Origin: Myxococcales bacterium
Lineage (GTDB): Bacteria > Myxococcota > Polyangia > Fen-1088
Length of the DNA: 15,536 nucleotides
Direction: 5' to 3'
Assembly: GCA_003159055.1 (NCBI GenBank)
Contig: PMLH01000638.1
Coordinates: 7,295-22,830, forward strand
Made by a program: the position numbers and the translations under genes. Positions 7,255-14,312 of the stretch are shown in pieces (within the stretch, counting starts at the first letter, position 1; every line of letters starts with the position of its first letter). The notes beneath the pieces are model-generated. The model worked only from the letters and a program-made list of their open reading frames with translations, was not told where the DNA came from and ran no database searches.

Positions 7255-7338
7255 GTAGACGTAGACGTCCCCCGTGGCCCTGGCCGTGGCCGACGAAGCT
7301 CATTCTCACACGGCCACAACCACGGTTACGACCACGAC
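7255..7338. repeat. Degenerate hexanucleotide simple-sequence region
   Basis: Two 6-bp-periodic tracts lie in the gene-free stretch 7156-7395. At 7255-7296 the hexamers are GTAGAC, GTAGAC, GTCCCC, CGTGGC, CCTGGC, CGTGGC and CGACGA. At 7309-7338 they are CACGGC, CACAAC, CACGGT, TACGAC and CACGAC. TGGCCGTG (7281-7288) and CACGGCCA (7309-7316) can pair as an 8-bp stem. In frame the region would read as an Asp/Val- then His/Gly-rich peptide joined to the membrane protein, which looks like repeat translated by accident rather than real protein. Apart from this, the hairpin at 7227-7248 and a possible -10 element at 7384, I see nothing in 7156-7395. Confidence 0.6.
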
Positions 7339-7383
7339 CTTCTGCGGCTATCGCGGGATTGCGGGATGGGTCGAGATCCAGGG

Positions 7384-7389
7384 TACACT
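7384..7389 (+). promoter_or_regulatory. Possible -10 element for a leaderless transcript
   Basis: TACACT matches TATAAT at four of six positions, including the key T1, A2 and T6. It ends exactly 6 nt before the GTG at 7396, so transcription would begin at or next to the start codon. There is no well-spaced ribosome site (AGGG is 12 nt away). No convincing -35 was found: TTGCGG lies 19 nt upstream. This is tentative. Confidence 0.25.
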
Positions 7390-7395
7390 GCCGCC

Positions 7396-9060
7396 GTGTC
7401 TGAGCCGGATCCCAGCCCGCATTCACCGTGGCCAGAACGTTTCGCGCGTCTCTCGGACCCGTGGCTCGTTGCGATGGTTGGGTTCCTGCTGTTCGCCATG
7501 GCGGCGTGGCCGCTCTTGTTGGTGGCGCTGCCGCCTTTGCAGGATCTGCCCAACCACGTGGCTTCGGCGCACATCATTGCTCATCCCGAGATTTACCCGC
7601 AGTACGTCTTCAATGGTTTCTTCAAGTCGAATTCGCTGCTCACCCTGTGGCTTTGCGTGTTCGGCGGGTATGGACTTTTCGGGGCCGCGCGCGCTTTCAC
7701 CGCCGTGGCGCTTGCCGCCAACGCGCTTGCGCTGCCGATCTTCGTGCTTCGCTTTGGCGGCCGCCGCTCGTTCTGGGTCGGGATCCTGTTCGCCTGGCCT
7801 CTGGTACACGGTTTCTTCCTCTCCATGGGGATGCTCAACTTCGCGTTTGCTTTTGCGCTGTCGCTGATTCTTCTTGCGGTGCTCGACGGGCAGCGCGAGT
7901 GCGCAACCTTGCTGCGCGGCATCGGTATCGGCGTGCTCGGATGCGCGCTCTGGTACGCACATCCGTTTCCCCTGGTCGTGGTCATAGGTCTCGTCGGCCT
8001 TTTCGCCCTCGGCCAGGCCACCTGGCGCGAGCGCGCGAAGACCGGCCTTGTCCTGCTGTCTCCGCTGGCGCCGGTCGGCCTGCTGTTTTTCGCATCCGCC
8101 CGGCAGCATCTGGTCAAGGCCGAGCGCGTGAGGGCGCAGGCGGAGGCTTGGTTTGCCTATCTGCCGCCTTGGGAGACGTTGGCCCACCTGTGGCTCGACG
8201 CCTCGGGCGCGCTTACGCGCTGGGGCAGCGTGACCCTGGTGCCCACGGCTCTGCTGCTGTACTACGGCTGGAAGCAGCGGCGGATTCGGCGCCCGTTCTT
8301 TTCGCCGCTCGCGATGGCGGGCCTGGCCCTTGGCTACCTGGCTCTGCCGACCATGCTCAGCAATTGGTGGTACCTCAACTGTCGCCTGGTGCCGTTTTTG
8401 TGGGCCGGCGCGGTGGTACGGCTGCCAGAGCGTCTGCCCAAGCCTGTTGTTGCTGGCTTGGCGGTTTGCGCGGTGTGGTTTTCAGCTGCCCTCGGCGTCG
8501 ACTACGTGCGGCTGGATCGCGACCGATCCGCTTTTGCCGCTGGAACGGAAAGTGTGCCCATGCAGGCCACGCTGTTGCCGCTCATTTTCAAGCACAGCGA
8601 GACCAGCGATTTTACTGCGAGCCTCACCCATGCCTGGGCCGACTACGTGGTTGCCAGGAACACGTCGGCGCCGTTGGTGTTTGCGGTGGAGCGGTCGTAT
8701 CCCATCACATACCGCGATTTTCCGCCGGCAGCGCTCATCCCGCCGGCGCTCGATCGCATGGCCGAAAAGCACGGAACCCCAGCCCAAGTCTGCAAGACCT
8801 TCCGTCCGGCGCGCCTGCAAGTGGATGCCGAATGCATGGAGGAATGGCGTCGCCAGTGGTCGGCCTTCTGGAAGGAAGCCGAGCCGCGGTTCAGTCACCT
8901 ACTCACCTGGGCCATTCCGCCCGAGGCGCGTGCGATGATCCCAGCCGGTTATCGCCGAGTGTTTGCCGCGAATCAGCTGGAGATCTACCAGCGGGCCGTT
9001 GCGGCCTCCCTCCACACAGGGGCTGAGCTTGAGCCCGCTCAGATTGGCGGGTGGCGTTAA
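7396..9060 (+). CDS. Polytopic membrane protein, GT-C glycosyltransferase-like
   Basis: An integral membrane protein of about 554 residues. After a short cytoplasmic segment, helix 1 (about 23-45) runs into PPLQDLPNHVASAHII. The Asp in this first external loop (D50, with H54 nearby) is where GT-C enzymes such as the PMT/ArnT group carry their catalytic acid. Roughly ten hydrophobic helices follow up to about residue 375, then a soluble domain of about 170 residues with several Trp/Tyr and two Cys, probably extracytoplasmic. I recognise the layout but not a named family, so transferase activity is inferred. The frame is open back to a GTG at 7246, but the extra 50 residues encode hexamer repeat. 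GTG 7396 is preferred because VSEPDPSPHSPWPERF leads naturally into helix 1. A GT4 gene follows after 69 bp. Confidence 0.8.
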   Translation: MSEPDPSPHSPWPERFARLSDPWLVAMVGFLLFAMAAWPLLLVALPPLQDLPNHVASAHIIAHPEIYPQYVFNGFFKSNSLLTLWLCVFGGYGLFGAARAFTAVALAANALALPIFVLRFGGRRSFWVGILFAWPLVHGFFLSMGMLNFAFAFALSLILLAVLDGQRECATLLRGIGIGVLGCALWYAHPFPLVVVIGLVGLFALGQATWRERAKTGLVLLSPLAPVGLLFFASARQHLVKAERVRAQAEAWFAYLPPWETLAHLWLDASGALTRWGSVTLVPTALLLYYGWKQRRIRRPFFSPLAMAGLALGYLALPTMLSNWWYLNCRLVPFLWAGAVVRLPERLPKPVVAGLAVCAVWFSAALGVDYVRLDRDRSAFAAGTESVPMQATLLPLIFKHSETSDFTASLTHAWADYVVARNTSAPLVFAVERSYPITYRDFPPAALIPPALDRMAEKHGTPAQVCKTFRPARLQVDAECMEEWRRQWSAFWKEAEPRFSHLLTWAIPPEARAMIPAGYRRVFAANQLEIYQRAVAASLHTGAELEPAQIGGWR

Positions 9061-9129
9061 GCGGCGAGACCTCGAGCACAAGCTGCTTGACCGCCAGTCC
9101 CGCAACGGGCTAAGCAGGATAGTCGATAT

Positions 9130-10287
9130 ATGCGCCCACTTCGCGTTGGCATGGTAGCCGAGAGCTACTTCCCCACTCTTGGGGGCATTCAGGAGCACGT
9201 CCGCCACATGCGGAATCTCCTGGTTCGTCAGGGCGTCGAGGTCAGCATTCTGACCGGCGATCCGGGCGTCCCGTCGACCTGCGTGCCTCAAGATGCCGAG
9301 CAGGGCGTGATTCGCGTGGGACGGGCGTGGACCTTCCGCACCGGTGGCACTTTTACCCAGGCCACGGTCGGGCCACTGGCAGCGTGGAATTTCTATCGGG
9401 CGCTTTGCAAAGGGCAGTTCGACGTTCTCAACATCCACGGCCCTTGCGACATCGGCCTGGCGTCGTTCGCGCTTGCGATGTTTCGCGGGCCGAAGGTTCT
9501 TACCCTGCACTCTTGTTTTCCCGACGCCAAGTGGCGGCAACGGATGGCGCCTTACTACCGATGGGTTTTCCGTCGCGCCGCTGCCGTCATCGCGGTTTCC
9601 GAGGCGACCGCGCAGTCGATGTGGCGGTACGCCAGTTTCAGTCCGGCCATCATTCCCAATGGTATCGACGCGTCGTATTGGCGAGCGCGACCGAACCCGC
9701 GCTACCTTCGACCAGAAATGCGCAACCTAGTTTATCTCGGCCGCTTGGAAGAGCGCAACGGGCCAGACCTGGCCATCGACGCCTTCGCCAGGATTGCCGA
9801 AGTCGTTCCCGATGTGCGCCTGCTCATGGCGGGTGATGGGCCGATGCGAGCTGCACTGCAAGCACAGGTGCCAGCGCATCTCCAACCGCGGGTCGAGTTT
9901 CTTGGGGCGGTCTACGAACAGCGCCCCGAGCTTTTGGCCTCCTCATCGGTGTTCCTGCTGCCGGCGCGCGCGGTGGGCTTTTCCATCATGGTGCTGGAGG
10001 CCTTCGCCGCAGGCCTGCCGGTGGTCGCGCTTCCCGCGCTCGGAACCGATCGGGCTGGCGAACATTGGGCGAACGTCGTGCTCGCCAAAAATGCCAGCGC
10101 CGATGCGTTCGCCCATGCGGTCATGGAAACACTGCAATGCGAGCAGAGCGTCCGCATCGCCCGCGGAAAAGCGATTGCAGAATCCTTCGACTGGACCAAA
10201 GTCGGCGGCAAGATCCTCGACGTGTTCGAACGCGTGGTCGGCCCGCGCGCTGATCTGCTTCGCGCGCGGCCCGAGGCCGCAGCGTAA
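9130..10287 (+). CDS. Glycosyltransferase family 4 (GT-B fold)
   Basis: A 385-residue retaining glycosyltransferase that moves a sugar from a nucleotide-sugar to a lipid or glycan acceptor at the inner face of the membrane. The N-terminal domain starts with MVAESYFPTLGGIQEHV (GG-x3-HV, acceptor side). The domain switch has AVSEATAQSM and IIPNGID, and the donor domain has LVYLGRLEERNGPDLAIDAF and LLMAGDGPMR. The family EX7E motif is altered: the second Glu is present (E290, VLEAFAAGLPVVA) but the first position is Val (V282). The lysine of the usual KG pair is Asn (N210), although RNG occurs in other GT4 proteins as I recall them. Fold and length are complete, so it is probably functional. An AGGA sequence lies 10 nt before the ATG. 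The deacetylase gene starts 2 bp after the stop. Confidence 0.92.
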   Translation: MRPLRVGMVAESYFPTLGGIQEHVRHMRNLLVRQGVEVSILTGDPGVPSTCVPQDAEQGVIRVGRAWTFRTGGTFTQATVGPLAAWNFYRALCKGQFDVLNIHGPCDIGLASFALAMFRGPKVLTLHSCFPDAKWRQRMAPYYRWVFRRAAAVIAVSEATAQSMWRYASFSPAIIPNGIDASYWRARPNPRYLRPEMRNLVYLGRLEERNGPDLAIDAFARIAEVVPDVRLLMAGDGPMRAALQAQVPAHLQPRVEFLGAVYEQRPELLASSSVFLLPARAVGFSIMVLEAFAAGLPVVALPALGTDRAGEHWANVVLAKNASADAFAHAVMETLQCEQSVRIARGKAIAESFDWTKVGGKILDVFERVVGPRADLLRARPEAAA

Positions 10288-10289
10288 CC

Positions 10290-11081
10290 ATGGGAGCCAA
10301 AGCGGGGGCTTGGCTTGGCCGCGGGCTCCTGGTCCTGGCGGTTGTGGGTGGCGTCCTTCTGGTGCTTGCGCTGCCGGTCCTTCCTGTGTGGGCAAAGGCG
10401 GCGATTCTGGCAAGCGCTGCCGCTTTGGGCACGGTCGTCGCGTTTCAGCAGATCCCCGCCTTCGATCCGCTGGGCCGCATCCATTGGCGACTGCCCGGGC
10501 GAGAGCGTCGCGCATGTGCCATCTCCTTCGACGACGGCCCCAGCGCCGATACGCCCCGGGTCTTGGAGATCCTCGCGCGTCACCAGGTCAGGGCCACGTT
10601 TTTCGTTCTGGCTGACAACGCCCGCCGCCATCCTGATGTTTTGCGGGCGACAGCAGAGCAGGGGCACACGATTGCGGTGCACGGCACCAGCCACACCAAG
10701 CTCCATCGTGCCAGCGAGGCCGAGATCGATCGCGAGCTGTCGACGGCGGTTCGCGAATTGTCGGGGCTCGGCGTCTCGCCCGCGCATTTGTATCGTCCGC
10801 CGCACGGCTTGAAGAATTCTGCCATTTTCCGCGTGGCAAGGCGGCTCGGCTTCCAGATTTGGGCCTGGAGTCGCGGCATCTGGGACACCGATCGGCCGGC
10901 ACCCGAGGTCCTGGTCAAGCGGGCCACGCGTTTCGCCTGTTCAGGGATGGTGCTGCTCCTTCACGACGGCCGGGGCAACGAAGAGAAGCCCGACATCGAA
11001 CCGATGCTCTCTGCCCTGCCGCACATTCTGGAACGGCTGCGCTCGCGCGGGTTTGACTTCGTGACCTTGGATCGAGCTTGA
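10290..11081 (+). CDS. Membrane-anchored polysaccharide deacetylase (NodB homology, CE4)
   Basis: A metal-dependent N-deacetylase (or deformylase) acting on an amino sugar. Two adjacent hydrophobic helices (about 9-30 and 33-53) precede the NodB domain. Motif 1 is FDDGP (80-84: catalytic D81, metal D82). Motif 2 is HTKLH (135-139), giving the two metal histidines. Motif 3 is RPPHG (169-173). The later tryptophan/Asp motif is WAWSRGIWD (191-199), and motif 5 is LLLHDG (222-227) with H225. All canonical residues are present. Basic residues before helix 1 and after helix 2 (GRIHWRLPGRERR) suggest a helical hairpin with the catalytic domain in the cytoplasm, as expected for a lipid-linked sugar substrate of the ArnD kind. 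It sits 2 bp after the GT4 gene and overlaps the next start, arguing for one translationally coupled unit. Confidence 0.93.
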   Translation: MGAKAGAWLGRGLLVLAVVGGVLLVLALPVLPVWAKAAILASAAALGTVVAFQQIPAFDPLGRIHWRLPGRERRACAISFDDGPSADTPRVLEILARHQVRATFFVLADNARRHPDVLRATAEQGHTIAVHGTSHTKLHRASEAEIDRELSTAVRELSGLGVSPAHLYRPPHGLKNSAIFRVARRLGFQIWAWSRGIWDTDRPAPEVLVKRATRFACSGMVLLLHDGRGNEEKPDIEPMLSALPHILERLRSRGFDFVTLDRA

Positions 11082-11995
11082 TTCCACGGTGCGCAAAGAT
11101 GGTTCTGCGTTGCCTGCCGCTCGGCCTGCTGGCCGTGGTGCTCTTGCGGGAGAAACCGTGGCAGGTCCAGCTCTCGTCGAGTGCCCCGTGGGCGATGGCG
11201 GCGACCATCCTGCTCAACTTCGCGGTGTTCTTGCCAATCAAGGCAGCCCGCTGGCGTGTGGCGCTTACCGATCCGCCACCCTTTCGCCAAATTCTAGCCG
11301 CGACCATCGAGGGCCTGCTGGCAAACGCCGCGATTGGCTTTGGTAGCGGCGACATCGTGCGATCGGCGCGCCTGCGGCAGCACACGCAGAAGCTGACGGT
11401 GGACTACGCTTGCACCTGGGCCGAGCGGGGTGCCGAGGTGCTGGCCCTCGCGGTCCTCGTCTTCATCACGGCGTTGACGACGAAGCTTGGGGGAGTGACC
11501 CTCATTTTCTCGGCGCTGGTGGTACTGGGCTACCTCGCTTTGCTCGCGGCCGGGCGATGGCTTGTGCCCCGGCTCGGCCGCTTGCCGCGCCTTCGGCATG
11601 CGCTCTCGGCGGGACTCGGCGCCTCCACGCCTCGCCGGGTGGCCGCCATGGCGGCCTTGTCGCTGCTCGGTTGGGGCAGCGAGCTGGTCATGCTGGTACT
11701 GTTCCAATCGGCGTTTCATCTTCAGCCCAGCTTTCACGTCGCGCTTCTCACCTTGGTCGGCATCAATGCCGCCATCGTGATTCCGACCCTGCCGGGAAAT
11801 TTCGGCACCTTCGAAGCGGGAGCCATCATGGCGCTCGTCATGTGCGGCGCTCCGCGAGACATCGCGGTTCTCTACGCGCTCACCTACCACCTGACCCACG
11901 TGGTTCCGGTGGCCCTGGTGGCGACCACGCTGTACCTGGTTCGCTCACGCCAGCGGCCGTCGGGTGGGGTTGATAACAGCTCGTCTGGCTCCTAG
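11078..11995 (+). CDS. LPG-synthase TM / UPF0104 flippase-like membrane protein
   Basis: An integral membrane protein of about 305 residues, of the family that includes the flippase half of MprF, archaeal AglD and hopanoid-associated HpnL. Members are proposed or shown to move or modify polar lipids. Family hallmarks are NFAVFLPIKAARWRVAL after helix 2, GSGDIVRSARL (from residue 89), WAERGAEVLALAV (from about 114) and GNFGTFEAGAIM (about 240-251) before the last helices. There is no soluble aminoacyl-transferase domain, so it is not a full MprF. The start is uncertain: TTG 11078 overlaps the previous stop (TTGA), the type of coupling expected in an operon, while ATG 11099 would give 298 residues. 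Neither has a strong ribosome site. It ends the four-gene cluster, where it would translocate the product. Confidence 0.88.
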   Translation: MIPRCAKMVLRCLPLGLLAVVLLREKPWQVQLSSSAPWAMAATILLNFAVFLPIKAARWRVALTDPPPFRQILAATIEGLLANAAIGFGSGDIVRSARLRQHTQKLTVDYACTWAERGAEVLALAVLVFITALTTKLGGVTLIFSALVVLGYLALLAAGRWLVPRLGRLPRLRHALSAGLGASTPRRVAAMAALSLLGWGSELVMLVLFQSAFHLQPSFHVALLTLVGINAAIVIPTLPGNFGTFEAGAIMALVMCGAPRDIAVLYALTYHLTHVVPVALVATTLYLVRSRQRPSGGVDNSSSGS

Positions 11996-12161
11996 CCCCT
12001 TTCGGCGCGGATACCAAGCCATTCTGCATTGCTCGGCGGTGCGGCACCCTGCCTCGCCAGCAGCGGCAAATTGTCGCGGTGGCCAGGTTGGAACGGCCGG
12101 ATTGTCAGCCGGCGCATGTCTGGGCGTGGGCGCTTCAGGCGTCGCGGTCGTCAACTTTTTC
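11996..12161. other. Intergenic upstream region of the sigma-54 promoter
   Basis: No gene is supported here. Possible activator sites are a small palindrome GGTGC-G-GCACC (12038-12048) and a direct repeat ATTGTC at 12070-12075 and 12101-12106. The repeat's 31-bp spacing is about three helical turns, and it lies 56-92 bp upstream of the -24 box. That is the right distance for an enhancer-binding protein, but the elements are short and could be chance. Confidence 0.3.
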
Positions 12162-12179
12162 TGGCACGGCCGTTGCTTT
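12162..12179 (+). promoter_or_regulatory. Sigma-54 (RpoN) -24/-12 promoter
   Basis: TGGCACG, four bases, then TTGCTTT: an essentially perfect match to the sigma-54 consensus TGGCACG-N4-TTGCW. The invariant GG (12163-12164) and GC (12175-12176) are 12 bp apart as required. Transcription should start near 12188, giving a leader of about 40 nt before the lipoprotein start. Activation would need an AAA+ enhancer-binding protein encoded elsewhere. Confidence 0.85.
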
Positions 12180-12216
12180 AGGAGCGACTTGGTCGGGTTT
12201 CACACATCACAACCAT

Positions 12217-12221
12217 GGAGG
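12217..12221 (+). promoter_or_regulatory. Ribosome binding site that decides the start of the ASST lipoprotein
   Basis: GGAGG lies 5 nt before GTG 12227 and overlaps the ATG at 12215. The ATG has no Shine-Dalgarno of its own (CACAACC upstream). The GTG therefore appears to be the real start, and it places a Lys at position 2 of a normal lipoprotein signal peptide. Confidence 0.65.
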
Positions 12222-12226
12222 CGATC

Positions 12227-14296
12227 GTGAAGCAGGGATTCATCTCCTCGTGCGGTCTCAGCGCCATTCTATGTGTGAGCCTGTTGACACCTGCATGTTC
12301 GAGTCACAATGGCACCCCCGCGCCCGCTGCGGGGAAGAGCGGCGGCAGTGGGGGGATGGGTGGCCAGGGCGACTCGGGTAGCTCGATCGGCTCTGGCGGT
12401 TCGGGCGACGGGGCGGGCTTGGGCGGCGCAATGTCGAGCAGCGGCTCCAGCGGCTCGGGCGGATTTCGCAGTGAGGGGGCGAGTGGATCGGGCGGTTTCC
12501 GCACTGGAGGGCCCAGCGGCTCAGACGGCGCCTCAGTCACGGCGGGTGGCATCACCGGGGCGAGCGCCGAGGGTCCAGGCGGCATGGGCGGCTCGGCCGC
12601 CCGCGACGGAGGCAGCGCGAACCGGATCGATGGCGGTGTAGGCAACAGGAGGCGAAGCCCCGCGGCGAAAGCACCTGCGCCGACCGACAGCGGTCCCGCT
12701 GGCGTGGACGCGGCAGCCAGCGACGACACCGCGTCGGTGCTCCCCGGTGGCTCCGCGGTGGATGGCGGTCCGCTCGACGTCGAACCCATTGACACCCGGG
12801 TGGTTCTGCTCGACGCGGAGGAGGATACCTGGAAGCTCGCTGTCGTCGCGGATGCGCCAACGGATAGCGAAACCTCCACGCCGCTGTTGACACTCGATTC
12901 CTTGACAGTTGCGCCACGTGTGCTCAATCCGAAGTTTTTGCCGGGGATCCATGACTACTTCGTTACCTGTGGCACCGGGACGAACTCACTCACCCTCGGC
13001 GCCACAGCGTCTTTGGGAGCCACAGTCGCGTTGATGCAGCCCACGACGTCGGCTGCTGCTCGATCGCAGAGCATGGCAATAGAATTGCTCGAAGACCAGG
13101 CCATCGTCCTCGAAGTTTCTGCCCTTGGCTCTACCGACCAATACTGGGTGCGGTGTCTTCCGCACGACTTCCCTCCCGTCACCGTGACCACCCATCCGAC
13201 CGTCGCAGGGCTCACGCCGGGTTGGTACCTCATGGCCAATCTGACCCAGGCGGCCGGTGAGTCCACATTCGCCATGGCGGTCGATGCGCACGGTACCCCA
13301 GTCTGGTACCATCGGCTTTCGACCAATACGGGTGCACTCAACGTCGAGGCGCTCGAGCACGATGCCATTTCATTTACCCCGCGGCTCGGGAGCAATTTCG
13401 GCACGGACCCGAATGGCCAATATGAGATCCACCAGCTCGCGACGTCGCAGGTGCGCTACGCAAAGGCGGTAGGCACTCCCACCGATCACCACGAACTGCG
13501 TCTGTTGCCCAACGGAGACGCTCTGGTAATTTCCTTTGCGATCACGCGTGGAGTGGATCTGGAGGGGAATGCGGGCTATGGCGCCAACACCACGATTGCC
13601 GACTGCGCTATTCAGGAGATCGACAGCGCGGGCAGTTTGGTGTGGTCATGGCTGGCCAGTGACCATTTCGATCCCGGCAAGGAGTCGGTCGCACCGGAGG
13701 CAACGGCGGCCAACGGAGAAGATGTCCTCGACGCATTTCATTGTAACTCGATCGACGTGGATGCGGACGGTAACCTTCTCGTGTCGGCTCGTCACATGAA
13801 CGCGGTTTTCCTGGTCAACAAGCAGACGGGCAAGGTGGTCTGGAAAATGGGCGGCGTCGCGTACAACAAGGATGGAGCGAGTCTGATCCGGATCCAAGGC
13901 GATCCAGAGACGGGCTTCAATCGCCAACACGATGCGCGCCTGCGGCCGAACGGCAACGTGTCACTCTTCGACGACCAAACCGAGGGCAGCGGGCCGGCTA
14001 GATGTGTCGAGTACGCGGTCGACTTCACCAGCGGTACCGCGACCGTTGCCTGGCAGTACGTCGGAAATGCCAGCAGCGCGGCGATGGGTAGCTGTCGTCG
14101 CTATGCCGACGGCAATACCGTGATCGGATGGGGCACGATCGAGGGCGCGTCTGGGCCTGTTCTGAGCGAGGTAGACGCCCTTGGAAACGACGTCCTGGAC
14201 ATAGCCTTTGCGAGCGGCGATGTGTCCTACCGCGCGGTGAAAGTGACGGCGGACATGGTCGACTTGAGTTTGCTGCGCGAAACTGCCGGACGATAG
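12227..14296 (+). CDS. Surface lipoprotein arylsulfotransferase (ASST propeller) with cadherin-like domain
   Basis: A 689-residue predicted lipoprotein (lipobox TPAC, about residues 21-24). A Gly/Ser-rich then Asp/Pro-rich spacer runs to about residue 200. A cadherin-like beta-sandwich (222-312, starting LDSLTVAPRVLNPKF) precedes an arylsulfotransferase-type propeller (about 325-685). ASSTs move sulfate between phenols without PAPS through a sulfo-histidine. The family's active-site pattern is present: HHE (421-423), HCNS (505-508), SARH (520-523) and QHDAR (567-571). Thus H421 or H422, H505, N507, R522 and H568 correspond to E. coli ASST His252, His356, Asn358, Arg374 and the sulfurylated His436. 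GTG 12227 was chosen over ATG 12215 because of the GGAGG site. A sigma-54 promoter lies upstream, and the gene converges on the STAS gene with 16 bp between stops. Substrates are unknown. Confidence 0.87.
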   Translation: MKQGFISSCGLSAILCVSLLTPACSSHNGTPAPAAGKSGGSGGMGGQGDSGSSIGSGGSGDGAGLGGAMSSSGSSGSGGFRSEGASGSGGFRTGGPSGSDGASVTAGGITGASAEGPGGMGGSAARDGGSANRIDGGVGNRRRSPAAKAPAPTDSGPAGVDAAASDDTASVLPGGSAVDGGPLDVEPIDTRVVLLDAEEDTWKLAVVADAPTDSETSTPLLTLDSLTVAPRVLNPKFLPGIHDYFVTCGTGTNSLTLGATASLGATVALMQPTTSAAARSQSMAIELLEDQAIVLEVSALGSTDQYWVRCLPHDFPPVTVTTHPTVAGLTPGWYLMANLTQAAGESTFAMAVDAHGTPVWYHRLSTNTGALNVEALEHDAISFTPRLGSNFGTDPNGQYEIHQLATSQVRYAKAVGTPTDHHELRLLPNGDALVISFAITRGVDLEGNAGYGANTTIADCAIQEIDSAGSLVWSWLASDHFDPGKESVAPEATAANGEDVLDAFHCNSIDVDADGNLLVSARHMNAVFLVNKQTGKVVWKMGGVAYNKDGASLIRIQGDPETGFNRQHDARLRPNGNVSLFDDQTEGSGPARCVEYAVDFTSGTATVAWQYVGNASSAAMGSCRRYADGNTVIGWGTIEGASGPVLSEVDALGNDVLDIAFASGDVSYRAVKVTADMVDLSLLRETAGR

Positions 14297-14312
14297 CTCC
14301 GCGGCACGCCCT

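Noticed and set aside
7246..7395. N-terminal extension of the GT-C-like protein from GTG 7246
   Set aside because: The 50 extra residues are translated hexamer repeat and part of the 9-bp hairpin, with no signal-peptide character. The later GTG fits the membrane topology better.
7428..9026. 532-residue open frame on the plus strand overlapping the GT-C-like gene
   Set aside because: It lies wholly inside a gene with coherent membrane-helix pattern, reads as Arg/Ala/Gly/Pro-rich low-quality sequence with no recognisable domain, and is a typical high-GC shadow frame.
11996..12161. Intrinsic terminator after the flippase-like gene
   Set aside because: Only short 5-bp stems without a T-run are present. 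Nothing qualifies as a terminator.
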